Assembly (NCBI GenBank): GCA_030180135.1
Contig: CM058233.1
Span: forward strand, 28,677,615-28,741,614
From: Orychophragmus violaceus
Lineage: Eukaryota; Streptophyta; Magnoliopsida; Brassicales; Brassicaceae
DNA length: 64,000 nt
Direction of reading: 5' to 3'
Shown piece by piece: positions 24,156 to 35,295 of the stretch; within the stretch, counting starts at the first letter, position 1; every line of letters begins with the position of its first letter. Position numbers and translations under genes: made by a program. Under the pieces are notes generated by a model. It saw only the letters and a program-made list of their open reading frames with translations, ran no database searches and had not been told where the DNA came from.

Positions 24156-25199
24156 AAAAAATGTTTGCTCACAATATAAAGTACGATTGGAGACATGTTC
24201 TATGAAAGCAAATTTTTGTTTTAAATTCTTTGAACGTTTCAGATATACTTCCCGGATTATAAAATTTTAAATCACAAAAATTTAGGAAATAGTTTTAATT
24301 TTTTTATAACACTCAAATTAAAATTAGTACACAGAAAATTTGAGAAATAGTTTTGTGACTAGCATGTAAAAAAGTAAAGTTGAAACTTTAGATTTTCAGG
24401 GTTTATGCTTTAGGGTTTAAGGTTTCTTTTGGAGTGAGCAAAACCCTAAACCCTAAAAAGAAACCGCAAATAGGCTTTATGAGGTTTCATTTTTCTTTTA
24501 CACTGAATGATCTTAATCAAATATATATAGCGAGATCAGGTGGTTGGTGTGAAATGTTATTACTGGTTTTATGATGATTTGAAAAATTAAATTATGATTT
24601 TGTGAATCTTTCTAGATACTTGATTTTTTTTTTTGCGTATATACAAACTTATCATGTTAAAGAAATTTAATAATATCGGTTGAGAGTAAATTGAATATTC
24701 TTCTTGTCTTTGATTTAATGTGTAAGCAATAAACACAATCCTACTAAATGAAGCATACAAAACAAGATTGGAGGGTGGCTGCAGCATAAATGACCCGCCG
24801 AAACAGAGGAACTCTGCAAGGGAACAAAAGACAAAACCAGTATACGGTTCTAGGGCTCCAAGGCTACACCAGAGGAAACGACAAAACCAATATACGGTTT
24901 AAGGGCTCCGGGGCTACAACAGAACAAAAGACAAAACCAATGTACGGTTTGCATAAAGTTCTTGTTTTATAAAGGTGAACCTGATGAGACATGGATTGAG
25001 ACTGTGGAAGGCTTATCGGACTATATGTTCAATCCGCGACTTCAGAAGGTTCAAGATCTCAGGTTCCAGCCAGAGGTCCCTGACACTGATGTTGCTAGAA
25101 ACAGTGTTGTTGTCTCTATCTAAATGTCTTTGATATAATTTAGTGTCTGTTACTTGAAAACCTTAACTTTTTATTATGCTTCCAGTTTTACTATGCTTA
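24156..25199 (+). pseudogene. CACTA-X internal segment: 50-bp tandem repeats and gene fragment
   Basis: Parallels CACTA-Y 50338-53030 with a deletion. It holds a 50-bp tandem repeat (24830-24951) and an exon-like stretch 24975-25123 with an open frame (DETWIETVEGLSDYMFNP... ending DTDVARNSVVVSI and a stop). The same exon occurs, with stops, at 52818-52972. I do not recognise the protein. It is interrupted at 25199/25200 by the Helitron. Confidence 0.6.
24830..24951. repeat. 50-bp tandem repeat, about 2.5 units
   Basis: gacaaaacca starts at 24830, 24880 and 24930, each followed by (t)atacggtt and gggctcc-ggctaca text. The homologous array in CACTA-Y starts at 51252, 51302 and 51351. Confidence 0.8.
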
Positions 25200-25210
25200 C
25201 TAGATTTTGA

Positions 25211-25231
25211 CCCGCGCTTTCTAAGCGCGGG
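25211..25231 (-). other. Helitron 3' terminal hairpin
   Basis: An inverted repeat of about nine bases (CCCGCGCTT / AAGCGCGGG) with a three-base loop, eight bases inside the CTAG terminus at 25200-25203. Hairpin plus CTRR end is diagnostic for Helitrons. Confidence 0.88.
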
Positions 25232-26816
25232 TTTATTTTTCTTTACAAATTTAATTTTTTAGTTTATTGTCATTAGTAATTTAAAATTTTTAATTATGCA
25301 ATATAGCTTTGTTTATAATTATTTAATCCATATTATAAAAAATGATTTAATAATTTAGGTATTTTTAAAAAAATGAATTGGGTGTTATTTGGGAACAGGT
25401 ATATTGTAAAGATAAAGAGATTAAAATAATAATTTTGCAATATAAGTTGTAATCCGCATTGTATCGTAATATCATGGTTTAAATTTTTTTTTTAATGAAA
25501 TAACCATTATAAAGTTATGTTATATAAGTTTAATCTTTATTGCATTTATCTAATTTTTTTATAAACAACATTATTTATATAATTTTTTAATATTTTAATA
25601 ATTAAATATTTACAAAATAGAAACAGTACAATCCGTTTATATTTTTGTATTTATTTAAAATTTTAATGTTCATATCATTGAAATTGGTTAATTCATCTTT
25701 TTAATCTTTTTTATGTGAAGAAAGTTCGATTTTAATATTTTATAATCAAAATAAGATAATCAATTTTTCAATATGTGTTGTAGTGGTATATATAATTTGC
25801 AAATATGATAAAATAACCCGTTCAAAACTGCATTCAAATATGAGCCATAATTTGACGCATCATATATTTGAATAATATAAATATTAAATAATTTTAATAT
25901 ATTAATTAAAAATATATCAAATAAAATTAGTTAATATAATCGTGCAAAGTTCTTTATAGAAAATTTATAATCAAAATTGGCTAATTTATTTTTTAACTCG
26001 TTCTTATAATGGTTTAAATATTTTGTAATTTGTTGAAACAACCCCTAAAAAGTACAATAGTAAAAACATCAATCATAATATGACTTGTCATAGATTGAAC
26101 AATATAAAATATTGACTAATTTTAATATTGTATCAAAGTAAAAATATATCAATCTAATTTTTCGTAACCTAATCTTTTTAATTTTTTTATAAATTAAAAT
26201 TTTAATTTATAGTAATTTATTTATGTTTATAATATTCACTTTTAAAATTTGAATTATGTTAAAAATACATGACTTTGTGTTTATATTGGTCTAAATATAA
26301 ATATTTTTTTATTTATTATTGATTAAAATGTAATTAAAATGTTTTTGGTAAATTTAATAATTAATAGGATTTATTAATTATTTTTCTTAAAAATCAATAA
26401 ACTAACAATATTTTGTAGGATTTTTTATAATATTAAATATATATATATATATCAAATAAAAAGATACTGAAAGATATTATGAATATATTTTGAATAAAAT
26501 TAAAATTAGAGAATATTTAGATTAAAATGTAATTAAATTGTAATAAAAATGGTTTTATAATAAATTTATAAACAATACGAATTAATTAATTATTTTTCTT
26601 AAGAAATAAAATTTAAATTTTTTTAATAAAATTTATTGTAATATAAAAATATATATGTTTATATTTGAAACAAAAAATAAAAAAATATTAAAAAATATTA
26701 TAAATATATTTTGAATAAAATTTTAAATGAGATAATATTATATTATATTATATATACAAATAGTTGATATATAAATTATTTAGTTATATTTATCAAATGA
26801 TTTAATAGTTTAATGG

Positions 26817-26818
<2 letters not shown>

Positions 26819-26856
<38 letters not shown>
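26819..26856. repeat. (AT)n microsatellite
   Basis: About 19 uninterrupted AT units inside the Helitron. Confidence 0.95.
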
Positions 26857-26859
<3 letters not shown>

Positions 26860-28187
26860 TAGTTATTTAGGAAAATGGAATCTATTATATTTAGGTTGTT
26901 TGGCTACATGGTTAATAATTGTCTTGTTTGGAAACATGAATAGTTGAGAAAATATTATATTTTCTAATTACTCTAATGAAATTTAATTCATTCCTTATTT
27001 TGCAATGACATAACTTGTAATATAACACATTAAAGAAGGTTAGTTTCTAATATACTCTATTTTTTAATAGTATTGATTGATGGTTTAGACGTGAAACCCG
27101 AAAACATTTGGAATATTTTGTTTTATTATTTTATTACGATTTCATCTTAACCATTTTTAGATATTACATTAGTTTGAATATTTGATTATATATTAGTTGT
27201 GATTTTATTGTTGACCTAAATATATTAACGGGTAGATATGCAAATCTTTTTTTTGGAAAATGAGTAAAGAAGTTAGCATTTTCGATTTGTAGGAGTGATT
27301 TATTGATTTTCATTTTGATTTTATAATTAAATTTAATTATGGCTTAATACATTCTTAAGTCTAAAATATATTATTTACTTATATTGTAATATACAAATTT
27401 TGAAATGTAGTAGATTGATTATTGGTTACAACAATAATAAAACTTAAGATTTTATTTTTCATAAAAATTAATATATAATTGATTTTAACATATTGTTGTA
27501 AAGTATCTTAATTTTTATTATTGTTGTAATGAATAATAAAACTTTTCTTGTTCTAAACTTAGTAAAAGTTTAAGGGTTATTAATAAATAAAATTTAATAA
27601 TAAAAAACTTTTATTATAAAACCAGAAGTTATTATAAATTCGTATATTATTATTAATATCCAATTTTTGAATACTGTTAACAAATATCTTAACTTTTATT
27701 AGTATTATTATTAGTATATATTAAAATCAGTTATATAGTAAATTGTGGTTGGCGTGATTTATTATTATTATGTTAGATTTTGTTAATTAAAATCATTTCA
27801 TGACATAATACATTATTAAGTTTAGGCAACTATATATATATTTTTGATTTAGGATGTGATTTAGTTAAAATATTGTTAAAAGCACAATGATTTCATGGAC
27901 ACGCCCGAAAAATTAAATACGTACTTGTAAGAGCAAAACGCCATCAACTAACCAACACGGCCTTACCAATAAACAATGCACATAAATCATCAAAACACAT
28001 CTGCTCATCAACACCAAAATAGCCTTATAAACCAAGTTTGAATCCCATATTATGACCGTCCACAAATTTGGTTTGTATTGATGGCCTTTACAGTGCACAC
28101 ATTTGTTTAGGCCTAGTAGTTCAAACTTGCTTTCTTCTTGGCCTGGACTTGGATGATACCTTCAATTGAAGTCCTCATGGTTCACCT

Positions 28188-28190
<3 letters not shown>

Positions 28191-28242
<52 letters not shown>
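28191..28242. repeat. (CA)n microsatellite with short GA tail
   Basis: About 26 CA units followed by GAGAGAGAGA, inside the Helitron next to the RPT5 fragments. Confidence 0.95.
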
Positions 28243-28245
<3 letters not shown>

Positions 28246-28333
28246 AGAGAGAACACCTCACCTTTTAAAAACCAGACAAAAACTCAAATCATAAAAGCCT
28301 ATAAGTTCATTTTTTTCGTATCTTCTTCTTTAC

Positions 28334-28641
28334 CTCTGTGGCGTCACGGAGAAGAGCTAACATGCCAGCCTGTACACATACTGCTTTCAGCTGAGCTTCA
28401 TTGAAATCATTTGTTGATCTTGCCAGCTCCTCAATATTCTGGCTCTTGCTCCTCAATATCTGTTCCAGAGATAAGCTCAAATCAAATTCCACACAAAACA
28501 CGCTGAATCAAAGTCAATACGCCGGATAAACACAAAACGGATAAAAACTGCTTCTCCAATCCTCCAATATCATTGTAATCTTCGGTCAGTGTCTCATCGA
28601 CTTCTATGGCTTTAACCCCAGAGTCATACTCTGACGGCCAT
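28334..28641 (-). pseudogene. RPT5: Captured fragments of 26S proteasome ATPase RPT5
   Basis: Two minus-strand pieces inside the Helitron. Piece 1 (28641-28548) encodes [16 protein letters not shown] then [12 protein letters not shown], the segment just before the AAA+ domain of RPT5. Piece 2 (28459-28334) encodes [13 protein letters not shown] then [22 protein letters not shown], the C-terminal helical part; it keeps an AG acceptor and a GAG^GTAAAG donor. The whole ATPase core (Walker A/B) between them is missing. RPT5 is a base subunit of the 19S regulatory particle. These are dead captured exons with flanking intron sequence, not a functional gene. Confidence 0.85.
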
Positions 28642-29719
28642 AACTTCAGCATCCTTCACTATCTCATGTGACCCATCTCTTCAAGTCTACACAACTTAAA
28701 CAATTATGTGGTAAATAAATATTAAAAACATCTTGAAAATTAGACAGTAATCAAAGAGATGCAAAGCTGAAACAACGATAGAAGTAGAACTTATAGAAGA
28801 AACAATAGCACAACTGAAACCAACAATAGACTTGGCACTTTTATATTTGCACAGATTTAATAAATCTTCTTTAAGAAGTTTGTTAATAAATAATTTAATA
28901 AATCTTCTTTAAGAAGTTTGTTAATAAATAAAAATTAATTCTGGATTTCCTAATAGAATATCCGTAAGATTTGTTTATAAATATTTAGTTACGCATGAGT
29001 AGGAGATTTGGAAACAAAATTTGAAATTTTTTTAAAAGAATTTATTACGGGAAAAAAACTTGATTGAGAAATACTAATTTTAAATAGTAAATATGGGAAA
29101 ATGGATGCTTAAAATTAGGAAACTATACTAATAATTTTGAATTACTGAATTTTCAAAGATATTAGAGTATATTTTGAAAAAAATACAGAAAGTATTTAGA
29201 AAAGTATACATAAACGGTTTTGAGAATATTTAAATGATAATTCCAATTTTTTAAGAAAAACGAATTAAAATGGATTTTTTTATATATATTTTAAAGACTG
29301 ATTTATCCTCAATGAAATAAAAATAAAACAAAAGAAACTAATGACATTCTTAGTAAATAAATCAAAAAGTTTGGTCATTTTCTATTTTGTATTTATGTTT
29401 TAATAGTATAGATTGAACCTTATTATTTATACTTTCACGTTTACTATTTTCATTTGGTAATGGTAATTGATAGCCATATATAATATTATACTCCCTCTGT
29501 TTCATTATATTTGATTTTTTAGTTTTTGCACATAGATTAAGAAACAATTAATTATACCTTTTGCAAACTAATAAAAGTAAAAAGGTTGGTTTTATAATGA
29601 TTAATGGAGTAAATTTTTTTGATTTACATGAAATTTGAATGCTCCTATATGAGTGTTTGCAATTAATTACACAAAATGTTTTAATGCATATACTAGTTAA
29701 TTTAATCAGAAAAACAAAA

Positions 29720-31123
29720 CACTACAAGAAGTTTGGCAAATAGCTACAAATTAGCCACATAATTTTCATGGCTAATTAAACCAACCACAAATAGCCATGA
29801 AATAGCCATGAATTCAAAAAAATTGAATTCATGGCTATTTCGTAGCTATTCGTGGCTATATTTTCCACGAATAGCCACAAAGTGGTCGTGGAAAAAATAA
29901 TCCACGAATAACCATGAAATAATTCGTGGAAAATATAGCCATGAATAGCTGCAAATATTTCGTGTAAAGGGATAGCCACGAATAGCCACAACCCTATCGT
30001 GGCTAGCTACGAAACCTTTTCGTGGCTATTTGTGGATATAGCCACGAAATATTTTGTAGCTATCCGTAGCTAAATAAAATATCTACATAGCCACGAAACT
30101 TTTCGTGGCTATCCGTAGCTAATGACTTTAGTCACATCAGCTACTCACGAGTTGATATGTCAATCAGACCTGGATGCAATCACGTATCAAACCATTGTCC
30201 GTCGTGAGAGTGCAGCTTCAGCTCCTAGCCCACGATCAGAGTCTTCTCAGCACAATAACAACATTGTCTCCTCAGCCAACAACAACGTCACTCCAGCAGC
30301 CAACAACAACAACTCCCCAATCAATCTAGCAAATGCCACTCCACATTCACTCTCTATTACTAATGAATGAACTGTGATCATTGAACATTAGGTTTCTTTC
30401 TGGTTTTTTTTGTTAATTATATGTATCCCAGTAGTGTAATGGGTTGTATTGTAATGTAGTTAGTAAACCCTTTGTATAATACTAAATGTAATTATATTTT
30501 TAATCTAATCATTTTTTGCATTGTAAGAGTATTTTTTTGTATTTAATATGTTTTCAATTAGGATTTAGTGTATTAATCCAAATTATAATAGTAATTAGTG
30601 GTATAATTTCGTGGCTATACAATCAATCATAGCCACGAATATCCACGAAAGTATTTGTGGCTATTAGCCATTGCCACGAAATTTATTCGTGGCTATTTCG
30701 TGGCCATTCATGGATAATAGACACGACACCTTTCGTGGCTATTTTGTGGCCATTCCCACGATCTCATTCGTGGCCATTGCCACGATCTCATTCGCGGCTA
30801 TTCATGGCTAGCATAGCTACGAAGAGTTCGTGGAAATTCGTGGTGAATAGCCACAAAACCTTTCGTGGCTATTTTGTGGAAACATAGCCACAAAATATTT
30901 CGTGGCTATGTCGTGGCAAATAGCCACGGAAACGTTCGTGGAAAATAGCCACGGAAACGTTCGTGGCTAATTCGTGGAAAGCTTTCCACGAATTTGCGAT
31001 ATCCACGAGCCCATAGCCAAAACTTCAGCCCTTGGCTATCCGTGGTTATGGTCAATATAGCCACGAATTTTGGCCCCATAGCCACGAAAAAATTCGTGGC
31101 TATATCGCTGATTTCTTGTAGTG
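29720..31123. mobile_element. CACTA-Z: complete small non-autonomous CACTA element
   Basis: The left end CACTACAAGAAG (29720) and right end TTTCTTGTAGTG (31123) are inverted repeats. The target duplication AAA lies at 29717-29719 and 31124-31126. The 1404-bp body is filled with inverted and direct copies of CGTGGCTAT / ATAGCCACG, subterminal repeats different from the TAGTCGC type of X and Y. It lacks a transposase. Confidence 0.9.
30122..30370 (+). pseudogene. Gene remnant within CACTA-Z
   Basis: The only non-repetitive core of CACTA-Z. A plus-strand frame encodes ELICQSDLDAITYQ then a Ser/Asn/Pro-rich tail (many NNN runs) ending in TGA. This could be the C-terminal tail of an element-encoded protein left after internal deletion; I cannot name it. 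Upstream of the first ATG only repeat sequence is present. Confidence 0.35.
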
Positions 31124-31209
31124 AAACTTCATTATTATACTACATTAAATCAAATATTGTGAAAGAAGAATAAAATGTTACAAAATCAAATATAGTGAAA
31201 CGGAGGAAG

Positions 31210-32400
31210 TAATATTACTAGGTGGTCGACCCCAGCCATGTGCGGGCATTGCTTTGTTTTTAGTTAGTTTATGTGCATTTCTCGCTTAGTGGCAAGACAA
31301 TATGTGATTTAGGTTTTTTGGGTCGAGATGGTATAAGATTTAATTCCATTTTAGAAGCACATCTGAATAGTTACATTTGGATGCATTAAATAATAATTAT
31401 ATACATATACGAGTAATAATTATAGCATTGTATGTACAGAAACATTAATAGCCGTAGATAAACAATACTCCCTCTGTTTCTATGAAACTTTTTTTAATTA
31501 ACGTTTATACATTGTGAATTCCCAAAACTATATTGATTTACTATTGGTTTATAGTTATGGAAAAGTGTTTAAATTAAAGAGAAATGTGTATTTATAACTA
31601 ACTATTAAATATTTCTTAATTTGTGTGAAAAACATCAATCTTTAAGAAACAAAGGGAGTATTATTTTTTTGGACTTATTTTGGGTTTCATATTTGTATAT
31701 TAAGAATTTTCGGTTACATTTAAGGCACCTCTTCTTCACCAATGAATGTGCTCGGCGTTACTGGAATGTCATGTCGCTTTAAATCAGGATTGGTTCGATA
31801 ACCGTTTTTTCTTCCATATAGCCTCTCTTTTCATCATTCTTCCCCATCCTCACTTCTTCCCTCTCATTTGCTTCTAACAAAGCCTCGCTTCATTTTCTAT
31901 CTTTTATCTTCATTTCTTCCACAAACATGCTGACATGTTCTTCTGTTTTCTTGTGTTCAGATCTGTGTCGACCTCCGGAGTCATGCATGAACCACATTGG
32001 AACCAATATTCTCCTCAAGATAAAGTAACCTATGTGTCTTGCAAGGTCAAACAACGAAATTGTCTTTCATGAAAGGCAACTTGACGGCGAGATGATTGTT
32101 TGAGATCGATTCATTTGGGTTCCTCTACCTTGAAGAGAACATTGGTTCCGGTGTTGATTTCATAACAGTTCCTATCTCATCGACGGCCTTGCTGGGAGAA
32201 GACAACACAATCGTTAGTCGAGAAATCGGTTTGGTTTCTGGGGGAAATAAACCGATATCACAACTCAAGGTTTGGCTTTGGACGAACTTGCCTTTCAAAA
32301 AATTATCTTAGCGCTTTTTATTTTTCTTAGTTCGACTTGTAATATGAGTTTTTGAGGATAATTAAAACGATTTATAATTCATGTGTACTTGTAATATTAG
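31210..32400. other. Insertion in CACTA-X relative to CACTA-Y, unrecognised
   Basis: Absent from the corresponding place in CACTA-Y (about 53120-53210). It begins near ACTAGGTGG (31217), whose minus-strand reading ...CCCGCACATGGCTGGGG...CCTAGT resembles a second Helitron 3' end. It contains MITE-2 (31468-31658) and a leader-like CT-rich stretch (31790-31930). An open plus-strand frame (32096-32311) encodes DSFGFLYLEENIGSG and SREIGLVSGGNKPIS, which I do not recognise. Confidence 0.4.
31468..31658. mobile_element. Stowaway-type MITE-2
   Basis: 191 bp from CTCCCTCTGTTTC to GAAACAAAGGGAG with TA on both sides (31466-31467, 31659-31660). AT-rich, non-coding. It shares termini but not interior with the MITE at 29491. 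Confidence 0.9.
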
Positions 32401-32759
32401 TTTAGCTTCTTCACATGTGTACTCGCTTATGCACACATGTCGGAAAATATATAAACTAGAGTTATGGAGATTGAAATCTTACATTACAAAGATCTGTAAT
32501 TCGTGTTACAAAGATTTGTAATTCTACTAAATCTTATGTTATATTGGACATGTAAGGTATTAAACTCTAATTTTTTTATAAAAAAAAACTAAACCAATCA
32601 AAACAAGACACATCATGTAAGAGATTCCTAATTTTTTGTTGGGTTTCTCATTAGAGAACCTCTTCTCTCCTTCTCTCCTCATTTTTCATTTTTCTTCATT
32701 ATTTTAGAACTAGAAACTCTCTTAAAAACTCCTCAAGCCAAAATATTTTGGTAAATTAT

Positions 32760-33647
32760 CATAAACCAATAAAAAGTTATTAGGCATATTACTAGGGCTC
32801 TTCATCATGTTCTTCATCGTCATCTTCCTCCTCATCATCAGAATAGGATAAATTACAACGAAATTCATCGTCTGGTTCCGCATCCCCGACTTTTTAATCA
32901 AGATGTATTGGGTTTCCCCCTTGTACCAAGTTCTCAATAAAGAGATCTTCGATTCTAGTCATCATCACAGGATCATCATTTTATCGTTGCAAAAGGATTG
33001 GTTCTATGTCACCATAATCTCCTGAAATATTTCCCCTCGGGTTGACTTGAACAACATTTAGCCACTCTCGCTTTGGTTTCTTCATGTGTGGATACGGGAT
33101 ATAACAAATTTGATCTGCTTGTGAGGCTGTGCAATTTGTATGTACTGAATGAAGTTATATACCTACATATATTTAAAGGCATTATGATTTACGGATAAGG
33201 AACATACGTACCTAGAACAAATTGTTCGTCTCTATTGTATCTTGTTGATGAAAGAACGTCTACAATGCCAGCATTACTCCTCCGGGTGCCTCTACCAATC
33301 ATAGGGTCGTACCAGTTATACTTAAAAATTTTTATTCTCAAAATCACAATTCCCTCATACTCGAGCTGTATGATATCAATTAAGATCCCTTGGAAATCAG
33401 CCTCATCAGATGCATCAACATAATTCTCTCGTTTAACACGTACACCATAGTTACATGTATTCCGTCTCACGCCATGATTCTCTGTATGAAACAAATATCC
33501 TCTTGTAAAATAGATGAGCCATGTTTTAGCCTTATGCACTCTCTCTTGCACCCAAGGAGGGATATGATACGTGTTTTTCCAATAAGTAACATGTATATAG
33601 AAAAGAAAATATCATATATATAGTTTTCGACAAAGATAAATGGAAGT
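32760..33647 (-). pseudogene. CACTA-X TNP2-type transposase, C-terminal DUF4216 region
   Basis: The minus strand encodes NYGVRVKRENYVDASDEADF then EGIVILRIKIFKYNWYDPMIGRG and VDVLSSTRYNRDEQFVLGTYVPYP, the DUF4216 domain found C-terminal to plant CACTA transposases. An acidic tail (glutamate/aspartate repeats, 32800-32890) follows. It parallels CACTA-Y 55008-55860. The upstream catalytic part is missing: homology stops at about 33647, where Athila-A sequence begins. Stops and frameshifts present; inactive. Confidence 0.82.
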
Positions 33648-34092
33648 AGAGCCGTGGAATGTGTCCAAAGTACACCCCATAACGGGAAGAGCACTGATAA
33701 AAAAAATGATACCCAATGGAGAAAAATCAGTTGCTAAGGAAGGGAAAAGAGAAGAAAGGAACCAGAAAAAGATAGTATGGTGGTCTAGAGCTAACATAGT
33801 AAGAATCCATGTGCCCTTTGATCGATAATCCTTAGGGGAGACCGCACTTAATAGCTAATAGAAGTCAAGAGGGTGAATTTGAATGCTTTAGATTGATTGT
33901 GGAGTTTACTCAGGACAGTTGCTAAGTGTGGGGGAAGTATATGTTGGTCTTGATGTCTTGCAGGTTAATCTTTCAGTGGCTTACTAAGGGGAATCTGAGT
34001 GTTGTGCTTCTAAGATGAAAAGAGTTTCTGAAAGTTTTCAAACCTTTTCACCACATTCTAGTTCTCTGTTTTGCTTGAGGGCAAGCAAATGA

Positions 34093-34107
34093 TAAGTGTG
34101 GGGGAGT
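34093..34107 (+). other. Polypurine tract of Athila-A2
   Basis: Purine-rich AAGTGTGGGGGAGT directly before the LTR start TGATATATCA, the usual primer for plus-strand DNA synthesis. A second similar tract lies at 33923-33937. Confidence 0.8.
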
Positions 34108-35295
34108 TGATATATCATGGTTTTTACCTGTTTTAAGCCATGATATAAGTATGTTTTAGAGTCTTTTGTCTTGTCTTTAGAGTCATTACAGGTGTTTATT
34201 AGCTACATGCACGTTTGGAGGATTACTGGAGATAATGGAGCATTTTGGGCAAGTTTTAGAGCTTAAGCCGAGAGATCTGATTTCACCAAGTCTGGACGAC
34301 CAATGCATCGATCGATGCATCACTGGCATCGATCGACACACCTCTGCGCCAGCTCATTAATGAATACTTTGAAGATTTGCAGTTTTTCCCCAAGAAGTTT
34401 CAGTATTTTCAAAAAGACCCCAAGCGTGATTAATACTTTATAATTAGGTTTTTGGTGTTTTGTTTTAGATACGCATTCATACTATTAGATTTTTAGAGAG
34501 AGAGACCGAGAGGCTGATCGTTCTTGTACTCCAGAGAGAAGATTTCGAACTTCTTTTACTCTTTACTCTTTGATTTTATGCAATCTATTTATTCATTATT
34601 GATTTGTGTTTCATTGATCATGTCTGAGTAGATTCATAGTTAGGTTTAGGGATTCTCGTTAGGGTTTTCATGACTTGCTAGATTAATTTATCAGTTAAGG
34701 AATTCATATCTTATTTGTTCTTCAACCTGAATTGTGCTTAATACTAGTTTCTAACCTGATCACTTAGAATCTAGACTTTAGTTTATTAAATTGACACGAA
34801 AGTGTGGTTTAGAATCTGAACTATTTAGGTTGAGCAATTTAATTATCCGCAAAGAAATTTGGTTTAATTTAATTGTGAACAAATCAAACTTGCACTTAAG
34901 GCTAGTTTAATCTGTTAGGAATTGCAAAGAAATTTGGGTTTCTGCTAATTAGACTTAGAGAATTCTCGCAACGAAAGTTGGTTAGTTCTATATCTGTGTT
35001 TGAGTTCAAGAACAGAATTTAATTTGATCCTGACTGATAATTGATCTGCTTATCTGATTTCCTGAGAACTCCCTAGACTTGACGCTTTTAGTACTTGCTT
35101 ACAAAACCACTCTCGCTATTGATTTACTTTCTTCTTAGTTATATATATTTCTGATTAGTCTCACCTAGCTCAACTTGACACTCTACAATCTATCGTAAGA
35201 ATATAGAGTCTCTGTGGATTCGATACCCTATATACTACTAGTTCACGTCTGTGCACTTGCAGTGTAGATCTAGGGATTAAAACCTGATCGTATCA
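34108..35295 (+). repeat. 3' LTR of Athila-A2
   Basis: 1188 bp, starts TGATATATCA and ends TGATCGTATCA. It carries a pair of TCGATCGA palindromes (34304-34340) about 100 bp upstream of a TATAAT site (34439-34444), then a GAGA-rich start region. Following bases are TCGGT (35296-35300); no matching duplication is available because the 5' side is lost. Confidence 0.9.

Larger units (their letters stand above)
25200..29412 (-). mobile_element. Non-autonomous Helitron carrying RPT5 fragments
   Basis: On the minus strand the 5' end (29412) reads TCTATACTATTAAAACA, a typical Brassicaceae Helitron start. The 3' end (25200) reads a hairpin CCCGCGCTTAGAAAGCGCGGG-like stem (plus 25211-25231) followed by TCAAAATCTAG, ending in CTAG. 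It lies between A (25199) and T (29413) as Helitrons do, without a target duplication. The related CACTA-Y copy (about 53025-53120) shows the same flanks joined without insert. The interior is very AT-rich (25240-27900), with no Rep/helicase. 4.2 kb. Confidence 0.88.
29491..31209. mobile_element. Stowaway-type (Tc1/Mariner) MITE, split by CACTA-Z
   Basis: Starts CTCCCTCTGTTTC at 29491 after TA and ends GAAACGGAGGAAG at 31209 before TA: imperfect terminal inverted repeats of the Stowaway type with a TA duplication. Without the CACTA insert it is about 310 bp. The inner arms (atatttgattttt / aaaatcaaatata) also pair. Confidence 0.85.
33648..35295 (+). mobile_element. Athila-A2: 3' end of an Athila-type element with LTR
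   Basis: Plus-orientation remnant: about 460 bp of internal 3' sequence, two GTGTGGGGGA polypurine motifs (33926 and 34095), then a full LTR. The rest of the element (5' LTR, gag, pol) is absent; the left edge meets CACTA-X transposase sequence abruptly, so a deletion removed it. Same family as Athila-A1 but opposite orientation. Confidence 0.8.

Noticed and set aside
29760..31110. Regular short repeats resembling a CRISPR array
   Set aside because: CGTGGCTAT motifs occur in both orientations with irregular spacing inside a CACTA element with a clear target duplication, in plant DNA.
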